A stretch of DNA of 64,000 bases from Dacryopinax spathularia (GCA_037974965.1 JBBPFI010000001.1:2790001-2854000); one strand, 5' to 3'. Counted from the first letter of the stretch, positions 45,773 to 57,800 are shown. Numbers and translations are program-made. The notes: generated by a model from the sequence alone, not told the origin.

Positions 45773-46252
45773 ATGGCCACCCCTAATACTGCTCCAGAAA
45801 TAAAGACCACTGAGGGCAAGAGAGTGTGCCAGGTGATCAAGCTTCGGAAGGAACATGAGGAGGAATACAAGCGCGTCTGTCCTCTCTTTATGTGACTACC
45901 GTAAGCGCTCGACTGACCAGCGTCGTCAATGTAGATCCACGCCTCTGTCTGGCCTGGCGTCCTAGCCGCCCTTCGACGAGCACACATAGTCGACTACTCC
46001 ATCTTCCTCCTCCCTTCCCCGCCGTATCCCTACGCAGAAGGCGAAGACCTTGCCGGGCTGCTTATAGCGACATTCAAGTATGTGGGGCAGGACTGGGAAG
46101 GGGACATGCGCAAGGTTGCGGAGGATGAGGAGACGAGGAGGTGGTGGAGCGTGACGGATGGGATGCAGAGCAGTTTTGTACCGGGCGCGACGGGCAGTGA
46201 AGGGGGGGAGTGGTGGACGAATTGTGAGGAGGTGTTCAGGTTCGAAGGGTGA
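45773..46252 (+). CDS. L-rhamnose mutarotase-like protein
   Basis: Small enzyme family (RhaM/DUF718) that interconverts the alpha and beta anomers of L-rhamnose. Two exons, 45773-45874 and 45935-46252, join as YKR/IHASVWPGVL. Family marks: KRVCQVIKLRKEHEEEYK at the N-terminus, H-x3-WP, HIVDYSIF, FKYVGQDWEGDMRKVAED, and RRWWSVTDGMQ. About 138 residues, slightly longer than bacterial RhaM because of a Gly-rich loop before the final EVFRFEG. The first donor is GTCTGT, unusual, but the only one that keeps the frame. Related fungal proteins are often annotated this way. Whether rhamnose is the substrate here is inference. Confidence 0.85.
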
Positions 46253-46395
46253 GGTGACTGCACAGACGTTTTGTTGTATTTTGTTCTAACAGCATGCATG
46301 GCTTGTCTTTTTGAATCTACAAATACACGAGGGAAAATACCCGACTCATCAGCAACCGTGCGGACACGTACACATATTCACACCTCACTCTCTCC

Positions 46396-47276
46396 TCAGA
46401 TATCCTGCCCATCCCTCCCGTGATTCAGCAAGGCCTGCTGGATCATCGTTACGATTTCCTCATGCCCCGCTGCTTTTGCGAGAGAAATCGCCGTCTCGCC
46501 GTCCGGGTCCTGCCTTCAAGTCAGCGTTACCCTCACTCAAGAAGGATGAGCACGCACCTTAATCCCCACGTTCGCGCCTTTCTCCAGTAAGAGCTGGACA
46601 ATCTCTTTATGTCCTCTGTCGGCCGCAAGATGCAGCGCCGTAAATCCCTGAATCGCACATCAACTCCTCAGCGGCAGGATCATTGGAAAAGGACAATACG
46701 CACATAGCGATCCACACTATCCACATCCGCCCCGCCCTCCAAATAGCTCTTCACCTTCGCAATATCATCCCTCACCACCGCTCCCTGCAGATTATCCTCC
46801 GACGAATGTTCCTCCTCGTCCTCCTTAAGCATCTGGCTAACGCTCACTCCCATCCCTCCTTCACTCCTCTGCTTCTCCTGTATGCCTGAGGAAGCAGCAG
46901 GTGCAGCGGAAGAAGAGGAAGAAGAAGGGGAATTATCTTTCCACCCGAGTCCCCTGCAGATCTCCAGATATCGCGCCTCGATTTCCTCTGCTGGCCGGCC
47001 CTCAAATTCTTTGGACGCTTTGTCCCATGCATCCCATTTCGCACGGGCTTCGAAGGATAACATCCCTGGCCTTGAGCCTTCGGGGATGCGGGAGACAGTG
47101 AGGAGTTTGTACACGCCGTACAGCTGTCAGCTATCGGTTAGTAGGGGACAAGGATGCAAGACCGGGAGAAAGCGCACCTGGAGCTTGGTCTCGTTCCCTA
47201 GTTTCTTGAGGCTTGGATCGGTCGCGACGTACTGCGCAGCGGCCTTGAACTTCTCCGATGGTTCATAGTTCGACAT
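46396..47276 (-). CDS. Acyl-CoA-binding protein with ankyrin repeats (ACBD6-like)
   Basis: Four exons: 47178-47276, 46704-47123, 46558-46647, 46396-46509. The N-terminal acyl-CoA-binding domain spans about residues 5-90 (KFKAAAQYVATDPSL, NETKLQLYGVYKLLT, FEARAKWDAWDK), with the helix residues that hold the CoA head group. A Ser-rich linker follows, then ankyrin repeats (LQGAVVRDDIAKVKSYLEGG, FTALHLAADRGHKEIVQLLL, ETAISLAKAAGHEEIV). This order matches ACBD6, which carries long-chain acyl-CoA in the cytosol and supports N-myristoylation in animals. About 240 residues, the usual size. Head to head with BET1. Confidence 0.92.
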
Positions 47277-47610
47277 GTTGCTTGCTTCTTCTCTTCTTCT
47301 CAACCCGTAGATACTTTTGAGCGTATCGAGTGGTGGAATCAGTGCAAGATAAGCACCAGCTACTCCTGGCAATATCCGCTCCTCAACACCGCTCGTGTGG
47401 CTCCAAGTTTCGGTGTGCGGGCTTGGCTCAGGGACCCCACGATGACGCGCTTCTTCCGGAGATAGATTACCGGTTGGCTCGGTTCCGGAGGAGCGAGGCG
47501 CACGTGGCGCTCCCTCTTGCCTTCTTGGTTGGGCGTTTGAGGGCGGTGAGAGGCCGTCGTCGTCGTTTCACTCACCGTTTCTGGCACTGTAACCTCCAAG
47601 AGTAGCAGTC
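47277..47610. promoter_or_regulatory. Shared promoter of the ACBP and BET1 genes
   Basis: 334 bp between outward-facing starts. Nothing more specific is seen. Confidence 0.4.
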
Positions 47611-48291
47611 ATGAGCCGGTACGTTTAGCGTGTATGATAGGAGTGGAGATGGTCTGACAAGGAGCAGATATACCGCCGCCGCCGGCCCATCCAACCTCCA
47701 ACGACGAGAGCGTACCACCCTCTCGGCCGTGAACGGCTCAACCACATCCTACACCGCGGCATCGAGCAACACACCCTATAGCATCACACCGGCCATCGGT
47801 GTCTCCCCTATCCCGAGTGGAAGGAATTCACCGTTCCCGAGGCCAAGTAGCAGGCAGGAGAGCTTGTTGCCGCAGTGGAGTCGGGAGCAGGGGTTTGGGG
47901 GAAGGGGGATGGTGGATGATTTGGAGGGGAGGAATGATGAGCGGTTGGAAGGGTTGGTGGGGAAGGTCAAGATGTTGAAGGATGTGAGTGAGACTACGCA
48001 AACGATTGTGTAATAGAGGCTAATTTGGAGCAGTTGAGTTATGGCATTGGCAAGGAAGTGCGGGAATCGGCCATACAGTTGACGGAAATGGCATGTTCTT
48101 ATTTCTTTTGTTGAAGCAGTCCTGACTGGGAACAGAACGATGCATTCGCAGAGACGGGCGGTATATTATCAGGCACGTTTCGGCGACTCAATAAAATGTC
48201 CAAGCGGCAAGGTGGCAACTGGTGCTGGTTCATCATGTTCCTAGTACTGGTGTTCTGGATTTTCCTCATTACATGGTGGTTCCGCCGATGA
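47611..48291 (+). CDS. BET1: Bet1-type SNARE
   Basis: Qc-SNARE for ER-to-Golgi vesicle fusion. Exons: 47611-47618, 47668-47983, 48034-48090, 48136-48291. The first exon encodes only MSR with a split codon. The N-terminus is disordered, Ser/Pro-rich. The SNARE helix runs from LEGRNDERLEGLVGKVKMLK through the intron to LSYGIGKEVRESAIQLTEMN and TFRRLNKMSKRQ. A C-terminal membrane anchor (CWFIMFLVLVFWIFLITWW) ends in FRR. The third intron (48091-48135) starts with GC rather than GT; no GT donor keeps the SNARE frame. Confidence 0.9.
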
Positions 48292-48577
48292 CGTCCTCTC
48301 ATGGAACATCGGCTTTAGATCCATCTTACCACTCATGCCATCTTGTTCTCTCGCATATGTACATTATATCAATCGATTCACGCTTCAGCATATCATCGTA
48401 AAAATTGCACGGTGTATGGTATTGTGACCACAGAGTGTATCCAACCCACAAGAACCAAATGCAGAAGAAATGTGTGCGCGCCAGTGGTCAACGATAGAAT
48501 TGCGTGGCTACAGAAAAATGCGTGCTGGTGGTAACAGAACCGTGAAAGAAAGCGACGACACCCGGGACAACAGGGGT
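48292..48577. other. Convergent intergenic region
   Basis: Between the 3' ends of BET1 and the eS27 gene. No feature is seen. Confidence 0.4.
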
Positions 48578-49014
48578 TTACGCCTTCCGACGGAAAGAGC
48601 AACCTGCGACACACGTAAGTCTCTAAAACAAAGTAACATGAACCAACAGAACGCACCCTCAGTCAGCCGAGCCTTGCCTCCTGTCGGTTGGCACAGCACA
48701 GTCTGGCACGAACCGCAAATGACGACCGTCTGGGCATGAGAGAACACGGTGGTGATGGCAAAGCACCCTGTGTAGCACGTAACCAGTCAGTCACACGACC
48801 TGGAATATGCACGCAACTAGAGCGCAAACGCACCTGGGCACTTGACATCCATGAAGTATGAGTTTGGCGACTGCACCAAGCGCTTGAGCTTGTGCCTGCG
48901 GGCCTCTGCGGCGGGGGATGGGTTGAGGAGATCAACGGCGAGCGTCTGCGCGTAGATTTTTCACGTTAGCCTTAGACGACCTCCAACATCGGTGGTTGTA
49001 CAAAAACTTACCAT
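48578..49014 (-). CDS. RPS27: Ribosomal protein eS27
   Basis: Small-subunit ribosomal protein with a four-Cys zinc finger. Exons: 49012-49014, 48834-48945, 48657-48767, 48578-48603. The first coding exon is the bare ATG, followed at once by a GTAAGT donor. The protein is [53 protein letters not shown] and LTEGCSFRRK, with finger ligands CPGC and CGSC. About 83 residues, the family norm. The gene has three introns over three quarters of its length, common for ribosomal protein genes in basidiomycetes. Confidence 0.95.
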
Positions 49015-49407
49015 TTTTGTTTTGTTTGATAGATTTTAGTGGGCTGGTAGTCCGGGTGATAGACTTTTTACTGAGAGAAAGAAGGGTAAAGGATTGGCTG
49101 GGCTGCTTTTTATGCTCGGTCGATGAGGACGGCCAGCTGGAGAGGACAGACGAGGCGAACGATTGACTCCAAATGACGGGTGGAGGAGAATTTGATCCCG
49201 GTTTGGTGGTCTGTGCGGGAAACGGACCCTTTCGGTTACTTTAGGTGAAATCCGCGAAGCCAGGGATCCTTATGGGTGGCTTCTGGCAACTGCTTCGAAA
49301 TGCGTGATTGAAATGGACTTCCTGTCCGCTTCCAACCGGGGTATTGCTGCATGATAAACGTTGACTCATTATTACACGTCTCATAACTGCGTCTAAGAAT
49401 TCTAGGG
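49015..49407. other. eS27 promoter region
   Basis: Upstream of the eS27 start and downstream of the transporter stop. TTTTGTTTTG near 49018 is part of the eS27 leader. No other gene is seen. Confidence 0.4.
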
Positions 49408-51292
49408 TTACTCTACTGCCGGCTCCTTTTTTTCGGCTTTACCCGAGAAGAGCAGTGTCACAACCACACCGCACACCATACACGCAATGAAGAATATGCA
49501 CACAGCCTGCCAGCCGTTATGCAAATGATCGTACATATTACTGCCGACAACGGGGCCGATAGCAGCGGCTGTTTCCAAATTCAGAAAACTTTCTGTGATG
49601 AATGGTTGGGGATCGAGAGGCTCACCTATCGCATATGCTACGTTGAAGATTGCATATACATGCGCGAACCCGATGCCTTTGATCTCTGTTGCTACGGTGA
49701 AGAAATCTCGCATGATAGGCGACACAAGGCCGCTCAGAAAGAAACCTGATGAACATCAGATTGCGGGACGGGGTGTCAGGACTGGCGACTCACTGAGGAA
49801 CGCTAAACAGATGATATCCAACGGCAGATTCGGAATGATGAGGAGGCCGCACCAAGGAATCGTTGCGGCAAAATAGAGGGCTGCTATCCATTTCGAGCCC
49901 CATTTATCGGCCAATCGTCCGCTGAATATACCGGCTATGTTCCATCAGTAAGTGGAGCGTGCGTTGAGGAAGTGGCTTACAGAAGCATGTTGGCACGACG
50001 ATGGCGATATAAATGATTCCAACCAATGTAGAATCAAATCCGAATACTCCCCATAAACGCAAGGGCAACGTCGCATTGAGAGATGGGTTGACCATTCCGT
50101 ACATCAGCATATTGAAGGAGCCGATCCAAGTAAGACGGTGACTGAGCATATCCAGTATAGGTCGTTGTGTTGCCTCCTCAACACAGTTCGGGGCAGGCGG
50201 TGGAATCGCCTCCGGACTAGCGGCATTGTCGTCGCTTTGCTTCTCGGCGTCGACGGTATTTGATGGCTGAGAGGCTTCTGTATCGCTTTGGGGCACATCT
50301 TCCAGCTTGGAACATGTTAGGACGTCGCATTGATGATTGAGTATGCAACTCACCCATCGCTTGGCATCTTGTGGCTCGATGACGAGAAATCGGGTGATCA
50401 GGTCCAGCATGGCCAAGGCGATACCGCAATAGAATGGGGCATAGAAACCAAACTTGGCATAAAGAGCGCCTCCGATAGGCGGCCCGGCTACAGCACTGCA
50501 GATAATTGTAAGGAACGTACATGTGCTACAGAGAGAAGTCCACTTACCCCAGTGAGAGGCCTACAAGCGCCGTACCCATCTGTTCTGAAGATGCATTTCA
50601 GCGGCGGCACCTATATACAAAATGGTCACGCACGACCAACTCGAGCCGGTGGCACAGCATCGCAGCTGCAAAACTGATCAAGACTCAAAGACTAATAGAT
50701 CCGAGCAGCTCACATCAATGCGACACCAACCGTCCAAATGATAGCCGATGCGAAGCCTTGCAAGAGCCTAGCAACCACGAGGAGGGCATAGTTTGGCGCG
50801 AGCATGAACATGATTATCGATCCTATCGGATGTTGATGATCAGCATGTCGGGCATGCATCAACATCACGTACCGAGAAGCAGGACGATAGCAGCGAGCAT
50901 TGGCAATCGTCGGGTGTTGTAGCGCTCCGAAACCCAGGCTGCGACGACGGTTCCTATACATATTCCGGACGCCTGACCAGGCCTTAGTTGACGTCTTCCA
51001 TGTTGGAAGCTTGGCATACAAAAGTAAACATAAGCCATCCTGTTCGACTGGAGAGATCGGAGTAGCCCCACACGCCCAGTTCTTCAGGAGAGAGGCCAGA
51101 GATTAGCAGGTCAGCGGAGATTATTTGTACCGAGTCCTCACGAAAGGGTATGACAGCCACGGGCAACGAGTATATCAGGGTATCAGTGCCTATTCCAAGA
51201 CCAACCACTGAAATAGCTATTAGACAGAACGTCAAGCAGCTGAACCAAGTTTTATCGAACCGAATGTCAAATAGCCAACGGAGCTCCGCCAT
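49408..51292 (-). CDS. MFS transporter (12-spanner)
   Basis: Proton-coupled drug or metabolite transporter of the major facilitator superfamily. Many exons; start ATG at 51292 (MAELRWLFDIRFDKTW), stop at 49408. The first span reads LTFCLIAISVVGLGIGTDTL, followed by YSLPVAVIPF. ICIGTVVAAWVSERYNTRRL is the loop 2-3 motif, and IIWTVGVALM the fourth span. A central hydrophilic loop, about 60 residues, is rich in Ser, Glu and Pro (about 50170-50310). The second half opens with SHRLTWIGSFNMLMYGMV; GRLADKWGSKWI repeats the loop motif. The end is a charged AEKKEPAVE. The sequence resembles fungal transporters related to vesicular amine carriers, but the substrate is unknown. Confidence 0.85.
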
Positions 51293-51817
51293 TGAAGTCC
51301 CCACGGCTTCTTTTCGCGGCCACGAAGAGCCCCGAGCATAGTTCCCGCAGGATGGGGTCGAGTTCGGCTTATTTTTCAGGACAGACTCATGGCAGATATA
51401 GAAAAGAGCATGGAGAAGGTTTGAGTACAGCGCCGCAGTAAAGACCGGGCGATGACTCGTCGCCCGTCAGGGACACAAACTTGCATCACCGGGAAGACAC
51501 CGGAGGTTGGCGCAACCTAACCGAGAGTGCGGGGCAAATTGGTGGAGTGAAAACACAGAGAAGTCACACCATTTGTGCGGCAGTCCTGGGTCTGGAGACC
51601 CTTGTATATGCATTGAATGTACAGTGAGGTGCAGAAAGATACATCGACAACCGAAACCCATGCAAAACGAAATGAACAGAACGGGCAAATTGACCCCACA
51701 AGCAAAAAGAGACGATGCTAACAATGCCATGGAATGTACAGTGGGCGAAAAAGGAGCCTGCGAACGCGAGGGGGTGCCGGCTTCCATCAGGTGTGCCGGA
51801 ATGGGGCAAGGTGCGGA
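51293..51817. other. Intergenic gap
   Basis: Upstream of the transporter and downstream of the Ulp1 stop. I see no feature beyond the expected promoter. Confidence 0.4.
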
Positions 51818-53940
51818 TCAATCGCGAGTAGCGATCTCCTTCAGCTTGCCCCTGCCGATCTCAAGGACCATCAGTCGCCGGAAGAAGGGAATGTTGACTT
51901 GCTCGAAGTTGAAGTCGGCATCGCGGGCGAGTGCCTCCATTCCCAGACAGGTAAAGACGCCGCAATCGCTGCCGTTCTGCTGCTGAGGATAATCAGGACA
52001 GCGGTAGTCCACCCAACCCGTAAAGTCAAATGGCTTTTTGTGCTTCTCTCGATGTTCCAGATCGAGATACTTTCTCAGTTGCTGCACGCATGGGTCAACA
52101 ACATGTGAAAGAGTACACATGAATCACTTACGTCAAAGATTTGACCAGCCGGGCCGGACAAGGAGTCGTACCACTCAATACGCTTCCTGCGGAAGTCAAT
52201 ACATCCAGTGGTCCAATGCATTCCACCGATGTTCATCGGAAAGATAATCTTATCCTTCTTGAAGATGTCAAACTGAGTTGCATGGTCAGTTTATGGCGCT
52301 AGTTGTCTTGGCCGCACGCACCTTCTTCGTCCATCTTCCGATCCTGGCTTTCGCATAGCCCTCGTTGATCAGCTTGGTGTAGAAGAACGAGTTGAAGATG
52401 TGGATATCCAGGGCGCGCGTCCCATCTGGCAGATCTTTGCCGCCCTGACCGGGCTTGCCGCCGGCCGCCTTCAACCGCTCGTCGGTTCGCTGCTGGATCA
52501 TTGCGCCGTAGAAGTTGACTACCTCATCGTTCAGCCAGGTGGTACCCCTGAGCCGCTCGATCGAGTCATGATTAATGGTCTCCTTGCCGCATTCGTTGAC
52601 CTGGCCTGGCTTCTTGAAAGTGCGAGCGACTTCCGCTTTCTCATCCTCCGTCAAGTCTGTAGGAACAGTCTTCTTCGCAAGCGCAGCAATGCGAGCGGCT
52701 TCCTCGGCCTCCTTCCGAGCTCGCGCCTCGAGTCTCCTCTTGATCTCCTCGTCATACCACTGCGCGAAGTGATGGAGCAGGGGTCGGGAAAGTGCGGCTT
52801 CTCGAGCTATCCTCAATGATCTCCGGAAAGGACTTTCTGAAAACACGGCCTGGAATCTCATTGAGCGTCATGAAAGCAGCGATGGATATGTGCCGACGAA
52901 CCGAAACATCGTTGGCAACAGACAATGCTTCTTCACCGCGAGTAGAAGCAACGGATGGCGGGGCTGTATTATATCAGGACGTCATTCTGCAGTATAATAT
53001 CGTCTGGGACGTACCCGAGTCCTTTAAGCGCTCCTTCAGACGTTCCTTATAGTCCGCAAGCTCTTTGAACGAACTGTAATCCTGGGTGAATCCTGGCAAC
53101 GCGTAAGAAAGGGAGACAACGCGAAAATATCAAGGCGTACCTGCGTTCTTGGACTGCTCATACAGCGCCCTCAGCAATCCATCCCTAGCTTGCGCGTCGA
53201 ACTCGGCTTGGAAGATGTGGGGCTTCTTGTATGCTTTGCGGACTCCACCGGGTTCTCCCGGCGAAGCATTCAAGGCTTGCTTGGCCCGCAGCCGACGCTG
53301 GTAGTCGAGCACCCATTGCACATGCCCCCTCTGCTTTCGCTCGCTCTCCTCAGCCCGTCTCATGGCGTCGGTCTTTACGATCGGTTCCGTCATCTTCTCC
53401 GCGACTTCGCTCTTGGGAATGGCAAATTCCCGCGGCGGCGGTCTGGGTTGGAAGGGACCATAGTGCGCGTTCGTCCCAGGTAGTGCAACAAGAGTTCGCT
53501 CCTGCGGTGTTGGTGGGGACTCCTGTCCAGATGAGTCGGAGGGCAGCTCATCATGCTGTCCAGATCGGTTCGGCGGGGAAGCAGGCGCGAGTCTTGCACG
53601 CGAAGGTCGAGATGGAAGTTTGGCGAGATGTCGATCTGCGATCGGAAGCAAGGGTCCGCCTAAAGCGCTCAAGGTCAGCGGGCGGCTTTCGATGGTCGAA
53701 GGCTGACATACTCCACAGAGAGCGTATACCCTTCCAAGTGGAACTCATCGCGCCCCACAAATATCCTTTGCCTTTGGCAATGATGGGCGCAGTCCACGCT
53801 GATATCCATCCAGTATATCCCTCCTCGTCGTGCGGCACTAGCGTCCTGTCGGGGACATTTGTGCGGCGACCGGTTGATGGCCTTTTCGGAGACGGCATCG
53901 GAAGACGTGCTTCGGTCGCGGTGCGCTTTGTCGATAACAT
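51818..53940 (-). CDS. ULP1: Ulp1-type SUMO protease
   Basis: C48 cysteine protease that matures SUMO and removes it from substrates, often at the nuclear pore. The catalytic domain (about 51818-52600) shows LRGTTWLNDEVVNFYGAMIQ, HIFNSFFYTKL, the catalytic His in NIGGMHWTTGCID, the Asp in EWYDSLSG, and Gln/Cys in YPQQQNGSDCGVFTC. Upstream is a basic coiled segment (DEEIKRRLEARARKEAEEAA). The N-terminal part (53130-53940) is Pro/Ser-rich and starts MLSTKRTATEARLPMPSP, with a GWISAWTAPIIAKGKGYLWG aromatic stretch. The join near 53650-53690 is unresolved. Introns include about 52264-52320 and 52085-52135. Confidence 0.9.
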
Positions 53941-54723
53941 TGACGGGTATCTGATGATGTATAGAAATGGGTAATTTGAGAGTAAAGATGCCGAAGATAT
54001 GACAGTGACGAGTAAAGCCGTGTAAATGCGCGATGAGCGTCGCGTCTCTGCAGCACACACAGTCTGTCCACTGTCAGCGGATGGTCGTCGAATGGATACG
54101 GAGCGCTTCTGCTTCCGATCCAATGGGTCACCCATCAAACGGAGGTATTTCTCTTTGCTTTGATACATACGCCGGCCCTTTGGCGTGGGAGCGGGAACAC
54201 TGATATCCCCCCCATATGCAGCCTCGTTCAAAATACAAGGCGGAATTTCTCATGTTCACTTCATTTCCTTTCTTGTCTCCATGTTCTGGACCAACTTTGG
54301 TACAGCTCCAACGCACCTGCAACATCATCGTGTCCCCAACCCTTTTGATACACCCATATTGAGGGGCATTCTCCTATCTCTTACAAGCCGTTAAGAAGTC
54401 TTGCATCATTGATGACGACAAACATCATGATAAAATTGTGTGATTCGTCTACTAGAACAACGTCCAAGGTTGAGGTACCACAGACGTGATGACAACAATT
54501 AGTCGATACTATACACTGTCTTGCTTGGCATCGCTCCTAAGCCTACCCATCTCAGCCCCACTCTCCGAACATCGGCGGAGAGCCTCCAGCAGCACTGAAC
54601 AACAACCGCAAGCAAAGAGCTCAAGAGGGACCAGAGCACAAGAGGCTCTCACGACCCTCGAATCGCCTTATTCCAGTATCATCAATCGCCGATCTTCTGT
54701 CTCCCATCTCCTCTCCCATCCGC
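53941..54723. other. Intergenic gap upstream of ULP1
   Basis: Contains an open minus-strand stretch (54000-54231) continuous with the ULP1 first exon but without family support, and a plus-strand frame at 54489 with a hydrophobic start. Neither is called. AT-rich around 54400-54500. Confidence 0.35.
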
Positions 54724-55037
54724 TCAGACGTTCCTCGCCAACTCGTCCGGAGTGAGGTGCAGAACGAACATCTGCGAGCCTGCGCTTTTCGGCACGATAA
54801 GCTTGATGCCTTTCTTGGCGGGTTGTGCAACGGTCGGGGTGAAGGGACGAAGTGGACGGGAAGTAGGGAAATTGCGGCGGACTGGGACGCTATCTCGGTG
54901 CACCCCGCTCGGACGACCAGTCGGGTTGAGCGGAGAAGAGGTGTAGGTAGGTGAAAGAGGAGATGGTGCAAGGGAAGCTGCAAGGGCAAGATCAGGCGAC
55001 AATACGATAATAAAATAAAGCTGTGGTACGTACTCAT
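54724..55037 (-). CDS. Small Pro-rich protein, unknown
   Basis: Two exons: ATG plus one base at 55034-55037, then an intron with GTACGT donor and TTGCAG acceptor (about 54978-55033), then one open frame to TGA at 54724. The product is about 84 residues. It has a Ser/Pro/Thr N-terminal half (SLAPSPLSPTYTSSPLNPTG), an Arg/Pro middle, and a conserved-looking end with KKGIKLIVPKSAGSQMFVLH followed by LTPDELARN. An intron directly after the start codon is also seen in eS27 of this window. The clean splice sites and better-than-random C-terminus make it a plausible gene, but I recognise no family. Confidence 0.5.
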
Positions 55038-57310
55038 GGCTACAGCAAACGATACAGCGTACAAGGGATATGCAGGCGTAAACGGTTGGGGTATGCACGA
55101 GGTGAAGTGGCTGAAGTGGGATTAGCTCATTGCGCACACAAAACACCGCCCGAGGAGACTGACCTGCTACAACGTACTCCGATGAGAAGGGGGCAGGATC
55201 GCAGGGGAATGGGTTTGTGGGGAGATAATGTATGCGAGGGGCGGGGGGTGAGGGAGTGCGGGTTTGGTGACAAGGAGCGAAAGGGCGGAGGACGGGGAGG
55301 GTATTTGTAACCTTTGGGTGAAGGGGACGGAGAAGCCGGCTGTGGGCGGGTTGGGCGCGCCTTTGACGCGCCTTCTCTCACACTGTGACCCCGGGGGAGG
55401 CCTGCCCAGCACAGTGAGGGATACGAGCCCTCCCGTGGAATTTCTTTGGGGTTGGACCCCGGGCACCCCTCCTTCTTCTTCCGTCTTTCCCCTTCCCCTT
55501 CGCTTTTTCGTAACGCCCGCTTACGTTTCCTTACGTCTTCTCCCCTCGATCAGTCCAGACAACTGGAACAGCCACAATCGGCTTGCCCTCCTTCCCTATC
55601 TTCCGTCATTTATACTGACTCTCGTGGGCTGGAGTTTCTTCAAGTCGATTATGCGTTCATACCCGTGCTAGTTATCTATCGCCCTATGGCTTTACAACTG
55701 TCCCGGCTTTACCCGTCACTTGCCCTCACAAGTCACCTCCAGCTAAGGTTGCCCCAGGGGCAACGGAGGCAATGCCATTCCGATGCGCCCGAGCACTCGA
55801 ACTCCATCAGTCTGCCTGTCGATCGTGACGGTCTCAACCACTCGGCGTTCAAACCCTCACTAACTGTATCAATGGGCAACTGGGTGATATCCGTTTCTAT
55901 CAAAGTGTCTGCTGCTGCTTGGGTCTCTGCACTTTGCTCGCATGCGACTTTCGCATCGGAAAACTAGTCGCTACCATATGTTCACTATCACTCGCCAGAC
56001 TTCGGTGCTAGCCCAGGCATATGGTGGAAGATTAACTTGATGGATCAAAGCGCCCACGGCTTCCGTGCCTACTCGCCTTGTGCTTCAAGCGCGCATACGG
56101 GCGTTTACCCCCAGAGTTTGATGTGGCTTTGGCCGGCGAAGCGTCATAGCGATTCCCACTGGCTGGACGCGGCCTCCGGTCTGGCACCGCTGCAAGGGGA
56201 ACCAAGGACGCCTCTCTTCAGGCGGACGTTGCAGCACGTCGCGCATGATCTCACTTCTCGCCTGACGATCAGTTGCGTTCGACTCGGCGATGAACTGCGG
56301 TCGACAGGATCATGGAGGTGTATGGCCACCTGGAGTTGATTGCCTTACCTTGGTTCACATTTCTGAAAGGGTGTGCAATAGTATCGCTCTCCACTGGCAA
56401 CGTCCTGCGCTCACTCGCGGATATCTGCGAAGCCGTTTCCTGCATAATCGGCGGACTGCATGTCTGTATCAGTCACATCTCCGCGCTCAAGAGTTGATCG
56501 GCGGCGTTATGTTCTGAGCAAGCCATGTATCCCCTGGTTGACGATCGCCTTGCTCGGATCTGCGTCGGGAGCTGGGATGTACAGACAATGCCGACGAATG
56601 AACCGAGTGGGAGCGATCAACATTAACCCTGGGAATAAGAGGGTATGCATGGTGACCGGAAGGCAAGCTCTTCGTCCGTACTCCGCTTTCGCAGTCTGCT
56701 TGCACGGGGTCCTGGTGCTGCAGAAGCACCATGAATATGCCTTACAAGAAATCAGACTGAATGGATGAGATTTCTGTCAAAACTAGTCGGCACCGGAGCG
56801 GCGCTGTTACAATGTCGTTCATAGAAATACAGATGCGGTGGTGGTCAAAAACCCACACGCCCCCTATTTCCAGCAAGAGCGCTAGTAACTTCATTGATGG
56901 CAAGATGACGGCGAGCGGAGCGAGCCGACGATACTACCGAGACCCGGTTGAGTGAGGCATGGGCGCGAGTGTCGAAATGCGAAACGTGGCCCGAGCTCCA
57001 GAAAAGACTGGTAGGTGCGGAGAAACGATAAGCATACGAAGCCCACTAGCGAGAGGTGTGGATAGCGATGGCCAAATTTCTGGTACGTGTGGGCGGTGTC
57101 GGAGGCAACGGAGGCATGTGGACACCTCCTGCACGACCATCTGCCGCTCGCGGATAACCGCCGCCGAGCTGCAAGCGGTTATATCTTGCACGTTATCGAG
57201 TCAGCGAGCAGGTTAGACACTCTTGACTGCGCGAGAGAAACCTCCGGAGACGTAGTTGGCGCCGAGGCGAGTTTCAAGGCAGAGGCACCAGCGAGATAAC
57301 ATCCGCCTGC
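55038..57310. other. 2.3-kb gap without recognised gene
   Basis: No frame has a convincing start, splice pattern or family match. 55210-55300 is G-rich on the plus strand, and 55440-55570 is pyrimidine-rich. Could hold a lineage-specific gene or a noncoding RNA, but nothing in the bases supports either. Confidence 0.4.
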
Positions 57311-57800
57311 CTACTCAACGTAGACAAGCAATGTCCGCTCAAGGATGTACCTGCCCTCCTTGTATCGCTGCGACTGTTCGAATGCCTTGTCCTGGAAAAG
57401 TTCAGCCAGGAGGATCGCGGGAGTCCCATGTTTAACCCACGTATTTCCAGCCGAGAGTCTGATTGCATTTGATGCAGTAGATATCGCGCACGGTATGTAG
57501 ACCCGTCGTCATGGCTCTGTCTTCGGCCTCTCCTTCCACAACGTTGACACTAGCAACACATGAGCGGACGCCTCTGATTCGGGCCAAAGCTGCATACACA
57601 AATTCAAAGAGGTAAGCTCTGCCGTGTTGTCCATTGAAAGCCTGCAGTATTCCGACAGCCTGTGAGCGCAAAGTCAACACAGTAAGCGGTCCGTTGCTGA
57701 CCTTGGATATAATGGCTTCGACGTTGGACAGATGAGCACGGCACTTGGCGCAACCAAAGACCTTCTTTCCAGTAAGATACTCCCTGAGTATCATACCCAT
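57311..57800 (-). CDS. Yippee-like zinc-binding protein
   Basis: Exons: 57702-57800, 57598-57641, 57441-57549, 57311-57391. The Yippee domain binds one zinc through two CxxC pairs: KVFGCAKCRAHLSN and DIYCIKCNQTLGWKY. Between them is the family block FNGQHGRAYLFEFV, then VVEGEAEDRAMTTGLHTVRD. The last exon gives DKAFEQSQRYKEGRYILER, the usual C-terminus. About 110 residues, normal. Yippee proteins are conserved in eukaryotes (fungal Moh1; part of CTLH/GID-related complexes in animals). Head to head with the chromodomain gene. Confidence 0.93.

Noticed and set aside
54489-54755. Plus-strand frame with a signal-peptide-like start
   Set aside because: Hydrophobic start is short, the rest is low complexity, and it overlaps the better supported minus-strand small gene.
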